DNA of 35,355 nucleotides from SIG575 sp045534165 (GTDB taxonomy: Bacteria > Bacillota > Clostridia > Oscillospirales > Acutalibacteraceae): positions 1 through 35,355 of the forward strand of contig JAZSJD010000024.1 of assembly GCA_045534165.1 (NCBI GenBank), in the 5' to 3' direction. The notes under the pieces were generated by a model. It made no database searches. It was not told where the DNA came from and saw only the letters and a list, made by a program, of their open reading frames with translations. The position numbers and the translations under genes were made by a program. Positions 23,991 through 32,396 of this stretch are shown piece after piece (position 1 is the stretch's first letter; each line of letters opens with the position of its first letter).

Positions 23991-25652
23991 TTATTTTTTA
24001 ATTTCTTTAAGTCTTTTCATAACGTCATTAAGACCTGTGCCGAAATAATCGTGAAGGATTTTATATTCTTCAAAGAGTTTGTCATAAACAGCAGAAGCTT
24101 CTTCATTGGGATAGTAAACAGTATCTTTGACTTTACCCATAATTTCTGATGCAGTGTAAGCATCATCATATCCGCCTTTTTCACTGCCTGCAGCAACTGC
24201 ACCGAAGATTGCACTGCCGAGAGCACCGCCCTGTTCGCTGCCTGCAATTTTAATAGGCATTTTGATAACGTCTGCATAAATCTGCATTGTCATGGGGTCT
24301 TTCTGTGAAATGCCGCCTGCTGCAAAGAATTCGTTAACGTCAACACCGAATTTGCGGAAATCTTCGATAATCATTCTTGTGCCGTATGCAGTAGCCTCAA
24401 TTAAAGCTCTGTAAATATCTTCAGGCTTTGTCTGGAGAGTCATACCGAGAATCATACCTGTAAGGTCAACGTCAACAAGGATTGAACGGTTGCCGTTCCA
24501 CCAGTCAAGAGCAACAAGTCCGTGTTCACCGGGTCTCTGCTTTTCTGCTTTTGAACGAAGGAATTTATGTATATTCATTCCTGCTTTTTCAGCTTCGTCA
24601 TAATATGATTTGGGCAGGCAGTTGTCGATAAACCACTGGAAATGGTCGCCGACGCAAGCCTGGCCGGCTTCATAACCATAGAAACCGGGCATAATACCAT
24701 CAGCAACAACACCGCAGATACCTTTAACCTGAACTTCTTCTTCGCCAAGGAGCATATGGCAGGTTGATGTACCCATAATAGCCAACATCTGACCTGCTTT
24801 TGAAATACCTACTGCGGGAACGAAAACGTGGGCGTCAATGATGCCTGCTGCAACAGCTGTACCTTCGCAAAGGCCAAGTTTATCTGCCATTTCTTTTGAA
24901 AGACCTGCTGCAAATGTGCCTGAAGGAGTAATGGGAAGATTTTTGTTGATTTTTTCTTCGATTACATTTTCAAGTCTCGGGTCAAGAGCTTTGAAGAAAT
25001 CTTTTGAGGGGAAAGAAGTTGTTTTGTTCCACATTTCTTTGTAGCCTGCCGTGCATGAATTACGGACATCCTTGCCTGTAAGCATTCTTACAACCCAGTC
25101 AACTGCTTCTACAAAGCTATCCATTTCTTCGTAAATTTCAGGTTTTTCCTCGAGTATCTGCCAGATTTTCGGGATAGCCCATTCGGAAGAAATTTTTCCG
25201 CCATAGTTTGCGAGCCACTGTTCGTTTCTTGCTTCTGCAATTTCATTGATTTTGTTTGCATGTTTCTGTGCTGCGTGATGTTTCCAGAGTTTTACATATG
25301 CATGGGGTTCGTCTTTATATTCATCAAGGAAACAAAGAGGAGTACCGTCTTCTGTTACGGGAAGAATTGTACAAGCTGTGAAATCGATGCCGATACCGAT
25401 AACATCTTCCTTATTTACTCCTGATTTTTTAAGAATATCAGGAATTGTGTTATAGATAACATCGAGATAATCCTGAGGATGTTGCAAAGCCCAGTCGTTA
25501 CCCAATTTTTTGCCTGAAGGAAGATATTCATCCATTACAGCATGGGGATAATCAAAAACAGAACTTGCAAGTTCTTCACCTGTCTGTGCGTTCACAATAA
25601 GTGCTCTGCCGGAGAGAGTACCGTAGTCAAGACCGATAGTATATTTTGCCAT
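23991..25652 (-). CDS. araB: Ribulokinase (FGGY family)
   Basis: A 553-residue kinase that phosphorylates L-ribulose in L-arabinose use. It has the N-terminal phosphate-binding motif GLDYGT (D9, G11, T12), the AraB-specific GTSTCHMLLGEEEVQVKGIC and GFYGYEAGQACVGD in separate segments, GLVALDWWNGNR, and the FGGY C-terminal GGISQKDPMTMQIYADV. Length matches bacterial AraB (about 560). ATG 25652 follows AGGAGTG and starts MAKYTIGLDYG. The gene is only 23 bases downstream of DUF4364 with no terminator between, so it rides at the end of the recD2 operon. No araA or araC/araR is in the window, and the only aldolase nearby is fuculose-type. Confidence 0.9.
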   Translation of the reverse strand: MAKYTIGLDYGTLSGRALIVNAQTGEELASSVFDYPHAVMDEYLPSGKKLGNDWALQHPQDYLDVIYNTIPDILKKSGVNKEDVIGIGIDFTACTILPVTEDGTPLCFLDEYKDEPHAYVKLWKHHAAQKHANKINEIAEARNEQWLANYGGKISSEWAIPKIWQILEEKPEIYEEMDSFVEAVDWVVRMLTGKDVRNSCTAGYKEMWNKTTSFPSKDFFKALDPRLENVIEEKINKNLPITPSGTFAAGLSKEMADKLGLCEGTAVAAGIIDAHVFVPAVGISKAGQMLAIMGTSTCHMLLGEEEVQVKGICGVVADGIMPGFYGYEAGQACVGDHFQWFIDNCLPKSYYDEAEKAGMNIHKFLRSKAEKQRPGEHGLVALDWWNGNRSILVDVDLTGMILGMTLQTKPEDIYRALIEATAYGTRMIIEDFRKFGVDVNEFFAAGGISQKDPMTMQIYADVIKMPIKIAGSEQGGALGSAIFGAVAAGSEKGGYDDAYTASEIMGKVKDTVYYPNEEASAVYDKLFEEYKILHDYFGTGLNDVMKRLKEIKK

Positions 25653-25675
25653 TTTAATCACTCCTGTTAAAGTTT

Positions 25676-26230
25676 TTATACTGTCAGAGATGTTATAATC
25701 TCTGAATAAAGTTTAATCGGGTCATCAAGGAAGTTTTTCTTTACTGTTTCAACCTGAATTTCATCAGCAACATAAATTGTTAATTTCATAAGCTGAGTTT
25801 TTTCATCACCGAAGAAAAATGTAACATTGAAACCATTCTGAATTTCTTCAACTTCGATTTTGTTTTCTTTTTTTCTTCTTGCAAGTGTCTGCAAACGGAT
25901 TGCTGTGTTGACAGCCTTTTCTTTAACACTTCTGGGAAGAAAATCCATTTCAAGACTTTTTACAGATTCAATGCCTTTTTCAGAAACGGTCAGCATTTCG
26001 TCTGTTCCGTCAAGATTCATTCTCACATTATCATCTCTTATCAGTTCGTCAAGAGCCTGAATCAATTCGAAATAATTTGCAAGACCTTCACCCTGGATTA
26101 TGTCGCTGAGCTGAAGTTTTGAAAGAGGTGCATCAAGGCTTTTCAAAAGATAACAGATAAGAAGTTTGATTTCTGTTTTGTTTGTAAGTCCACCCGGTTC
26201 AATTCCTAAATTCCAAGCATCCATTTCCAT
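25676..26230 (-). CDS. DUF4364-family protein
   Basis: A 184-residue protein, recognised from its pattern as the Firmicutes family DUF4364, whose function is not known. The N-terminal half is helical and winged-helix-like (KTEIKLLICYLLKSLDAPLSKLQLSDII, then ELIQALDELIRDD), and the C-terminal half is a beta domain (FNVTFFFGDEKTQLMKLTIYV). The frame extends 19 codons upstream into mreB; the chosen ATG at 26230 follows AAGGAGG, and an ATG two codons later (26224) is equally possible. The gap to mreB is 16 bases, so the genes are cotranscribed. Confidence 0.75.
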   Translation of the reverse strand: MEMDAWNLGIEPGGLTNKTEIKLLICYLLKSLDAPLSKLQLSDIIQGEGLANYFELIQALDELIRDDNVRMNLDGTDEMLTVSEKGIESVKSLEMDFLPRSVKEKAVNTAIRLQTLARRKKENKIEVEEIQNGFNVTFFFGDEKTQLMKLTIYVADEIQVETVKKNFLDDPIKLYSEIITSLTV

Positions 26231-26246
26231 AGTCGCCAAAACCTCC

Positions 26247-27293
26247 TTATGTGGAACTATCTTCACTGTAACCCTTGACCTGTTCACGGGTTTTGAAGAT
26301 GTAACCGTTATTCTGAAGAATGTTCATATCTTTAAGAGCCATACCTGTGCCTTTCGCAACACAGTTAAGCGGGTCTCTTGCAATAAAGGTTTTAATACCT
26401 GTTCTTTGTTCTATCATTTCATCAATGCCTAATATCAGGGCTCCGCCACCTGTAATATAGATGCCGTTTTTCATAACATCGGCAACTAAATCCGGAGGAG
26501 TTCTTTCCATAACATTATAAATGCCGTTTACAATATTTTCAAGACCTTCTCTCATAGCGAGAAAAACTTCTGCTGATGAAATTTCAAAATGTGTGGGAAG
26601 ACCGGTAATATAGTCTTTTCCTTTCGCAAGGATTGTTATTTCATCTTGCCTGAATTTTGCACAAGAAATCTGTTTCTTTATGTTTTCGGCCGTTTTCAGA
26701 CCTACAATTATGTTTCTTTCTCTTTTAAGGTAGTTTCTGATTGCTCTGTCAAAACCATTTCCTGCTCCTTTTACGGAGTCAGAAACAGCTATGCTTCCCA
26801 TAGTTATAACAGCAATATCAGTTGTACCGCCACCGATATCAACCACTAAAGTTCCTGAAGGTTTATTGAAATCTATTCCTGCACCGACTGCTGCAGCAAG
26901 CGGTTCTTCAATAAGGCAAGCTCTGCCTGCGCCTGAAAGAGTAGCAATGTCCAGAATTGTTCTTTTTTCCAGATCTGTAACTCCTGAGGGCATACATACA
27001 ACAATGTTAGGTTTGAAAAATTTATATCCTGCTATTTTGTGAAGATACCATTTCAACATCTGCTGTGTCGCTGTGAAATCAGAAACAACACCTTCTTCAA
27101 GAGGCTTTACCACAGTTATGCAGTCGGGAGTTTTGCCATACATTTCATATGCTCTTGAACCTACTGCGATAATGTCGCCTGTATCACTGTCGTATGAAAT
27201 TGCAGATGGTTCTGAAATTACAATGCCTTTGCCTTCAACATAAATTATGGTTGATGTTGTGCCTAAATCTATACCGATGTTTGTGCCCAGCAT
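26247..27293 (-). CDS. MreB-like actin homologue
   Basis: A 348-residue actin-fold protein that forms membrane-associated filaments guiding peptidoglycan synthesis. Motifs are IGIDLGTTST (phosphate 1, about residues 6-15), VCMPSGVTDLEKRTI, LVVDIGGGTTDIAVI (phosphate 2), and ITGGGALILGIDEMI near the end. Length and motifs fit MreB/Mbl. Which paralogue it is cannot be told here, and mreC and mreD are not adjacent. AAGGAGG precedes the ATG. It lies 18 bases after comF and 16 bases before DUF4364 in a tight operon. Confidence 0.93.
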   Translation of the reverse strand: MLGTNIGIDLGTTSTIIYVEGKGIVISEPSAISYDSDTGDIIAVGSRAYEMYGKTPDCITVVKPLEEGVVSDFTATQQMLKWYLHKIAGYKFFKPNIVVCMPSGVTDLEKRTILDIATLSGAGRACLIEEPLAAAVGAGIDFNKPSGTLVVDIGGGTTDIAVITMGSIAVSDSVKGAGNGFDRAIRNYLKRERNIIVGLKTAENIKKQISCAKFRQDEITILAKGKDYITGLPTHFEISSAEVFLAMREGLENIVNGIYNVMERTPPDLVADVMKNGIYITGGGALILGIDEMIEQRTGIKTFIARDPLNCVAKGTGMALKDMNILQNNGYIFKTREQVKGYSEDSST

Positions 27294-27311
27294 ATGGCAG
27301 ACCTCCTTTTG

Positions 27312-27998
27312 CTAAAATTCATTTAATGCGCAGGTGGCACAGATAACTCGTTTTGCACCTGCTTTTTTCAAAACTTTTGAACATTCATCCAATGTGCTGC
27401 CTGTTGTTCTGACATCATCACAAAGTAAGATCGTTTTGTTTTTCAAATCAAACTGATCATTTGCACGAAAAGCATCTTTCAGGTTGGTTTTTCGTTCGTT
27501 CAATTTAAGACCAACTTGTTCCGGTGTGTTTTTTATTTTAATAATAAGTTTCGGTTCAGCTTTAAGGCTGAAAGCTTTTGAGATTTCTTTTATCAATAAT
27601 TCGCCCTGGTTATATCCGCGATGGCGTCTTCTTTCTTTTGTTATAGGTACACAAGTTATATAGTCAACTTCTTCATCTGCAAAATCACGTTCTATAACTT
27701 TAATCATTTCGTCAGATAAAAAATCTGCAGCGTTTTTAAAACCTCTGTATTTAAAGTTCTGAATACAGGTTTTTATGTTACCCTCGTAATAAAAGGGAGA
27801 AGTGATTTTGTCGAAATACTTGTTTGAAGTGGATTTCGCAGACATAGTTTTTTCAGATATACGGAATTTATCTACCGAACAGTTTTCACAGATATCAAGA
27901 TTTACAGCTGTTACTTTACCGCAGACTCTGCATCTGTTTGCAAACAACAAACGGTTCAGAAGTTTTAAAGGTTGCTTGTATTCCGGATTTTTTATCAT
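27312..27998 (-). CDS. comF: ComF-family phosphoribosyltransferase-like protein
   Basis: A 228-residue protein with an N-terminal double CxxC zinc site (C23, C26, C37, C40), then the amidophosphoribosyltransferase-like fold with the conserved VPITKERRRHRGYNQ and the PRPP-binding ILLCDDVRTTGSTL in the last quarter. ComF works in DNA uptake for transformation in Bacillus, but close relatives are widespread in non-competent bacteria, so competence cannot be inferred. Its ATG overlaps the recD2 stop by 4 bases (ATGA), a classical coupling. The next gene, mreB-like, begins 18 bases later. Confidence 0.92.
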   Translation of the reverse strand: MIKNPEYKQPLKLLNRLLFANRCRVCGKVTAVNLDICENCSVDKFRISEKTMSAKSTSNKYFDKITSPFYYEGNIKTCIQNFKYRGFKNAADFLSDEMIKVIERDFADEEVDYITCVPITKERRRHRGYNQGELLIKEISKAFSLKAEPKLIIKIKNTPEQVGLKLNERKTNLKDAFRANDQFDLKNKTILLCDDVRTTGSTLDECSKVLKKAGAKRVICATCALNEF

Positions 27999-30190
27999 TC
28001 TTCAAGCATGGCCTTTAAAGCAGAATATCGTTTTGATTTTTTGTTGTTTGCGATCATATTCTTCAGTTCGTTTATACTGCCTGCTATTATCATATGTTTC
28101 TTTGCTCTTGTAACAGCAGTGTAAAGTAAGTTTCTGTAAGCAAGCTGAGAGGGGAGTCCCACAAGGGGCATTATTACTGCATCAAACTCGTTACCCTGAC
28201 TTTTGTGAACTGTTATTGCATAAGCCAGCTCAAGCTCTGAAAAACTTTCTGTAGGATATTCCGTAATTTTATCATCAAAATCTATTGTCATCATACCTGT
28301 GTTCAGGTTGATTTTTTTAAGAATGCCGATATCGCCGTTAAAAATTCCTGTACCGTATTCTTCGCCCTTGGTCCAGTTTATATCGTAGTTATTTTTTATC
28401 TGCATAACCTTATCGCCTTCACGGAAAACGCGACCCTGGAAGGTGATTTCGCTTTTTCCTTCACAAGGGGGATTCAGATGTGCCTGAACAAGACGGTTGA
28501 TACTTATTGAACCGGTTTCACCTTTCCTTGAAGGACAAAGAATCTGTATATCGTTAAGTGGTGAATATCCGTAAGCTTTAGGCAATCTGGTTGTTAAAAG
28601 GTCGCACACAGTTTGTGCAGCAGAAGACGGAATTTCTCTGCTCATAAAGAAAAAGTCGTTGCTTTTATCGTTCCTGTCTATATCTTCGCCACGTACAATT
28701 TTGTGTGCATTGCTTACAATCAGACTTTTCATTGCCTGACGGAAAACTTCTGTTAATTCAACTGTAGGCAAAATATCTGCATTTATAAGGTCGTGAAGCA
28801 CATTCCCTGAGCCCACGGGTGGTAATTGGTTGGAGTCGCCTACCATAACAAGACGACATCCCAACGGAAGTGCATCAAGCAGACTTGCAAAAAGGCATAC
28901 ATCTACCATGGAAAGTTCATCAACCACAACCGCTTCAACGGAAAGCGGGTTTCTGATGTTTCTCGCAAAGGTTTGCTTTTCCTCAGAATCAAACTCAACT
29001 TCAAGCAAACGGTGTATTGTTTTGGCTTCTCTGCCTGTAACCTCAGACATTCTTTTTGCTGCACGTCCTGTCGGTGCACACAAAGCTGTTTTTAAGCCTT
29101 GTTTTTCAAAAAGTTCAAGAATACCGTTTATTGTTGTTGTTTTTCCTGTGCCGGGGCCACCGGTGAGAATCAGAATGCCTTTTTCTATTGCAGTAACAAT
29201 TGCCTGAAGCTGTTTTTCTTCATAGCTTATGTTGTGCTCTTCCTGAATTTTTTTAATATCTTCCGATAAAGTTTTATATCCTGCCGGTGGGAATTGAACA
29301 AGTAATTTTATCCTGTCGCAGATTCTTTTTTCAGCCATATAAATGTGGGGAAGAAATAAAAATTCAGTTTCTTTTATTTCATAGGAAGTCAATTGTTTAT
29401 TCTGCAGTAAAATGTCAATCTGCTCATCAGCATATTCAAGAGAAATTTCAAGAAACATAGCTGCTGATTTGATTACTGCATGACGCGGTACACAAGTGTG
29501 ACCGTTTGAAAGGTTGTGCTTTACAATATATACAATGCCTGCTCTTACTCTGAAATCTGAATCAGGGCTTAAAACAAGGTTGTTTGCAATTGCATCAGCT
29601 CGTTCAAAACCCATGCCTATTCTTTCATCACAAAGCAGATAAGGATTTTCTTCAACAATTTCGATAGTTTTGTTCCCGAAAACTTTGAAAGCTCTTAAGC
29701 ATTCGGAAGGCGACATTCCGTAATGTTCCAGTCTTATCATGATTTCTCGGATTGCAAATTGTTCTCTGAATGCACGGGAAATCTGAACAGCCTTCTGCTT
29801 GGAGATGCCCTTGATTTGTGATAATCTTTCAGGGTCGTTTTCCAGAACATCAAAAGTGCTTTCGCCAAATAAATCTATAATTTTTGTTGCAGTTGCAGGA
29901 CCGATTCCTTTAACTGCACCTGATGATAAATATTTCAAAAGGTCAGCGGTGCTTTTGGGCATTGTTCTTTCGCACAGCTTAATTTTGAACTGTCTGCCGA
30001 AAGAAGCGTGGAAATCATAGTATCCTATAAGACGAAGATTTTCGCCTGCATCAATATGGGGTAGAACGCCTACCGCAGTTACAAGAGAGCCGTCGCAAGA
30101 GAGTTCAAGAACAGTAAATCCGTTTTCATCATTACGAAAAGTAACGCTTTCAACAACACCTTTTATCTCGATTTCTTTTTGCTCAGGCAT
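27995..30190 (-). CDS. recD2: ATP-dependent helicase RecD2
   Basis: A 731-residue SF1B 5'-3' DNA helicase. The N-terminus has an OB-like region and helix-hairpin-helix (SSGAVKGIGPATATKII, about residues 89-105), the hallmark of RecD2 rather than RecD of RecBCD. Walker A GGPGTGKT is at 344-351, then APTGRAAKRM (Ia), VVVDELSMVD (II), GDSNQLPPVGSG (III), EVFRQA (IV), and AYAITVHKSQGNEFD plus YTAVTRAKK (V, VI). No recB or recC is nearby. The frame reaches upstream to 30220, but ATG 30190 (MPEQKEIEI) is the family-like start behind a weak AAAGGA. A promoter lies at 30224-30252. Confidence 0.93.
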   Translation of the reverse strand: MPEQKEIEIKGVVESVTFRNDENGFTVLELSCDGSLVTAVGVLPHIDAGENLRLIGYYDFHASFGRQFKIKLCERTMPKSTADLLKYLSSGAVKGIGPATATKIIDLFGESTFDVLENDPERLSQIKGISKQKAVQISRAFREQFAIREIMIRLEHYGMSPSECLRAFKVFGNKTIEIVEENPYLLCDERIGMGFERADAIANNLVLSPDSDFRVRAGIVYIVKHNLSNGHTCVPRHAVIKSAAMFLEISLEYADEQIDILLQNKQLTSYEIKETEFLFLPHIYMAEKRICDRIKLLVQFPPAGYKTLSEDIKKIQEEHNISYEEKQLQAIVTAIEKGILILTGGPGTGKTTTINGILELFEKQGLKTALCAPTGRAAKRMSEVTGREAKTIHRLLEVEFDSEEKQTFARNIRNPLSVEAVVVDELSMVDVCLFASLLDALPLGCRLVMVGDSNQLPPVGSGNVLHDLINADILPTVELTEVFRQAMKSLIVSNAHKIVRGEDIDRNDKSNDFFFMSREIPSSAAQTVCDLLTTRLPKAYGYSPLNDIQILCPSRKGETGSISINRLVQAHLNPPCEGKSEITFQGRVFREGDKVMQIKNNYDINWTKGEEYGTGIFNGDIGILKKINLNTGMMTIDFDDKITEYPTESFSELELAYAITVHKSQGNEFDAVIMPLVGLPSQLAYRNLLYTAVTRAKKHMIIAGSINELKNMIANNKKSKRYSALKAMLEE

Positions 30191-30223
30191 ATCTCGATTT
30201 CCTTTCAAATAATATATCATTTT

Positions 30224-30252
30224 ATTTTACAATATTGTGCAATAAAATGCAA
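30224..30252 (-). promoter_or_regulatory. Promoter of the recD2-comF-mreB-DUF4364-araB run
   Basis: On the minus strand TTGCAT (30247-30252) and TAAAAT (30224-30229) are 17 bases apart, about 34 bases before the recD2 start. It is the only promoter found for the five-gene run. Confidence 0.65.
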
Positions 30253-30268
30253 TATGATTTAAAAAAGA

Positions 30269-30296
30269 AAGACCTCATTTTATAAAATGAGGTCTT
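30269..30296 (-). terminator. Terminator of the aldolase gene
   Basis: A perfect 28-base palindrome, AAGACCTCATTTTA with its complement, lying 6 bases after the aldolase stop. The minus strand continues TCTTTTTT, a clear U-tract. It separates the aldolase from the recD2 promoter. Confidence 0.9.
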
Positions 30297-30301
30297 GTAA
30301 A

Positions 30302-30985
30302 TTATTTATTGTATTTTTTGTAGCCGGGGTGTTTGCCTGTGATGTTATATCTGTTTACACGTAAGTCCATAAGTGTATCAATGTTTTCTTCTGAAAGTTC
30401 GTGTGCACCACCAAGAAGACGAGCATTCATACTGATTTTACCCCAGAGTTCGAGAGTTTCCATTCTGTAATAAGCTGTAAGTAAATCAACGCCCATTGTT
30501 AAAGCACCGTGGTTTTCAAGAAGAACAGCATCGTGTTCATCAAGGAAGGGCTCAATTGAATCGGGAACTTCATTTGTTGAAGGTGTTCCGTAAGGAGCGA
30601 TGGGAACTGAACCGAGAGTAAGGATTGACTCAGGCATAATGTAATCATCCATATGAATGTGTGCAACTGCAAAAGCTGTTGCAACAGGGGGATGAGAATG
30701 AACTACAGCACCAACATCTTCTCTTTTTTCATAGCAACGGAAATGCATTTTGATTTCTGAAGAAGGTTTATATCCTTCGGGTCCTTCAAGAACGTTACCG
30801 TCTTTGTCAACTTTAATAAGAGTTTCGGGAGTTATAAAGCTTTTGCTTGTGCCTGAAGGAGTAACAAGGAAATTACCGTCATCAAGTTTTACGGTGATGT
30901 TACCATCATTTGCAGCGACCCAGCCGAGCTGCCACATTCTGTGACACACATCACAAATTTGTTCTTTGATAAGATTTTCATTCAT
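30302..30985 (-). CDS. Class II aldolase, L-fuculose-phosphate aldolase type
   Basis: A 227-residue zinc-dependent aldolase/epimerase-fold protein. The catalytic Glu is E77 in PSSEIKMHF, and the zinc ligands are H96 and H98 (VVHSHPP) and H159 (ENHGAL). Sequence order and the NDGNITV motif fit the FucA branch, which cleaves fuculose-1-phosphate to dihydroxyacetone phosphate and lactaldehyde, more than AraD, whose signature GNVS...HTHS pattern and extra loop are missing. Substrate is uncertain and could be another deoxy-sugar or rhamnulose phosphate. The frame extends to an ATG at 31000 that lies inside the ribosome binding site (GGAG); ATG 30985 is preferred. It has its own promoter and terminator. 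Confidence 0.85.
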   Translation of the reverse strand: MNENLIKEQICDVCHRMWQLGWVAANDGNITVKLDDGNFLVTPSGTSKSFITPETLIKVDKDGNVLEGPEGYKPSSEIKMHFRCYEKREDVGAVVHSHPPVATAFAVAHIHMDDYIMPESILTLGSVPIAPYGTPSTNEVPDSIEPFLDEHDAVLLENHGALTMGVDLLTAYYRMETLELWGKISMNARLLGGAHELSEENIDTLMDLRVNRYNITGKHPGYKKYNK

Positions 30986-31031
30986 AAAAAACAACTCCAT
31001 ACATTATAACAACGAAAATTTTTTGAACTTT

Positions 31032-31060
31032 ATAATACTCCAAATGACAAAATTTGTCAA
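31032..31060 (-). promoter_or_regulatory. Promoter of the aldolase gene
   Basis: On the minus strand a perfect TTGACA (31055-31060) and TATTAT (31032-31037) are 17 bases apart, about 47 bases before the start codon. The -35 box is part of a palindrome. Confidence 0.8.
31045..31059. promoter_or_regulatory. Palindromic operator over the aldolase -35 box
   Basis: TGACAAAATTTGTCA has perfect 7-base arms around one central base. It covers most of the -35 box and the start of the spacer, typical of a repressor site. No regulator gene adjoins it. Confidence 0.6.
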
Positions 31061-31093
31061 TGGGTTTAAGGAAAAAATCAGTACTTTTTCAGC

Positions 31094-31122
31094 TTGATTT
31101 TTTAAAAGTATATATATATAAT
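31094..31122 (+). promoter_or_regulatory. Promoter of the MFS transporter gene
   Basis: TTGATT (31094-31099) and TATAAT (31117-31122) are 17 bases apart, 36 bases before the ATG. The spacer is an alternating TA run, which could make the promoter easy to melt. Confidence 0.72.
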
Positions 31123-31157
31123 TGATAACAACATTATTTTATTTCAGAGGTGTGAGG

Positions 31158-32396
31158 ATGAGCAGAAAATTAACCTATAAAAGTACAGCAATTTCTTGTT
31201 ATACAGGCTTTGTTGTGCAGGCGATAATCAATAATTTTCCGTCACTTCTTTTTGTTATATTCAGAACTTATTTCGCAATCACCATATCCCAGCTGGCAAG
31301 CCTTGTTTCAATTCTGTTTTTAACACAGCTTGCTGTGGATATTTTCAGTATAAGATATGTAGATAAAATGGGTTACAGGGCAACTGCACTTATTTCTCAT
31401 GCTTTTTCAGCAGTCGGTCTGATTCTTCTGGGAATTTTACCTCGTATAATGGAAAATTCTTTTGCAGGTCTTGTTATCTGTTCGCTGATTTATGCAGTAG
31501 GTGCAGGCTTTCAGGAAACGGTTTTAAGTCCCATAGTTGATTCAATTTCAGATGAATTGGGAAGCGGGGCAATGAGCTTTCTTCATTCTTTTTATTGTCT
31601 GGGGCAATGCTTCACTGTTGTGGCAACAACATTGTTCATTAAATTTTTCGGAGAACAATATTGGTATATTTTAGCTTTTATGTTGGCTTTGATTCCTACA
31701 TATAATTTTATAACATTTTTATTTGTACCAATGAAAAAGACTCTCACAAAAGAAGAAAAAACCCCATTGAAAGAACTTTTTTCTTCCAGGGTTTTTATAA
31801 TAGCAATGATTATTATGGTTGGTGGCGGTGCTTCCGAACTTTCTATGGTACAATGGTCATCTATGTTTGCCGAAAAAGGTCTTGGGGTAAGTAAGGTAAT
31901 GGGAGATTTGCTGGGACCGTGCTTGTTTGCTGTGTTTATGTTTATAGGCAGGGTGGCCTGCAGTAAGCTGGAAGAAAAAATCAATCTTCAGAAAGCTCTT
32001 ATGATTTGTTCCGTAATGGCTTTTATCTGCTATGTCACAGCAGGAATTTCTTTGAATCCATATTTGTCTTTAGCGGGATGTTCTTTGTGCGGTTTTGCTG
32101 TAAGCATAATGTGGCCGGGAACGCTGACTCTTGCAGCATCAAAATATCCCAGAGGCGGAGCGGCAATGTTTGGCGTGCTTGCTCTTTGCGGAGATCTGGG
32201 ATGTTCTTTCGGCCCATGGCTTTCAGGTAAAATATCTGACTTTTCGCGCAATAATCAGCAGATAGTTTCTTTTGCTTCACGTTTTGCTCTTGATTCAGAG
32301 CAGGCAGGTTTGAGAATGGGAATGTTGGTTGCGTCCATGTTTCCGATAATTATTTTTACAGGTCTGTTGTTTTTTAAAGAGAAAAAACAGAAATGA
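31158..32396 (+). CDS. Major facilitator superfamily transporter
   Basis: A 412-residue integral membrane protein with about 12 hydrophobic helices, a basic N-terminus (MSRKLTYKS) and a central cytoplasmic loop (MKKTLTKEEKTPLKE). RYVDKMGYR after the second or third helix fits the MFS loop 2-3 motif. Similar proteins in gut Firmicutes are usually called sugar or fucose-type MFS permeases, but I cannot assign a substrate. The frame extends to 31122, but ATG 31158 follows GAGGTGTGAGG. It is divergent from the aldolase, which hints at a deoxy-sugar substrate. Its last 23 bases overlap the convergent sfp gene. Confidence 0.87.
   Translation: MSRKLTYKSTAISCYTGFVVQAIINNFPSLLFVIFRTYFAITISQLASLVSILFLTQLAVDIFSIRYVDKMGYRATALISHAFSAVGLILLGILPRIMENSFAGLVICSLIYAVGAGFQETVLSPIVDSISDELGSGAMSFLHSFYCLGQCFTVVATTLFIKFFGEQYWYILAFMLALIPTYNFITFLFVPMKKTLTKEEKTPLKELFSSRVFIIAMIIMVGGGASELSMVQWSSMFAEKGLGVSKVMGDLLGPCLFAVFMFIGRVACSKLEEKINLQKALMICSVMAFICYVTAGISLNPYLSLAGCSLCGFAVSIMWPGTLTLAASKYPRGGAAMFGVLALCGDLGCSFGPWLSGKISDFSRNNQQIVSFASRFALDSEQAGLRMGMLVASMFPIIIFTGLLFFKEKKQK

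Noticed and set aside
27802..28113. Plus-strand open frame across comF and the end of recD2
   Set aside because: It is antisense to two strong genes, has no ribosome binding site and no recognisable domain.
30302..30985. Naming the aldolase araD because a ribulokinase is near
   Set aside because: Motif order and spacing fit the FucA branch better; AraD-specific features were not seen.
31104..31122. Alternating TA run considered as a microsatellite or recombination site
   Set aside because: It is short and is explained by the spacer and -10 box of the MFS promoter.
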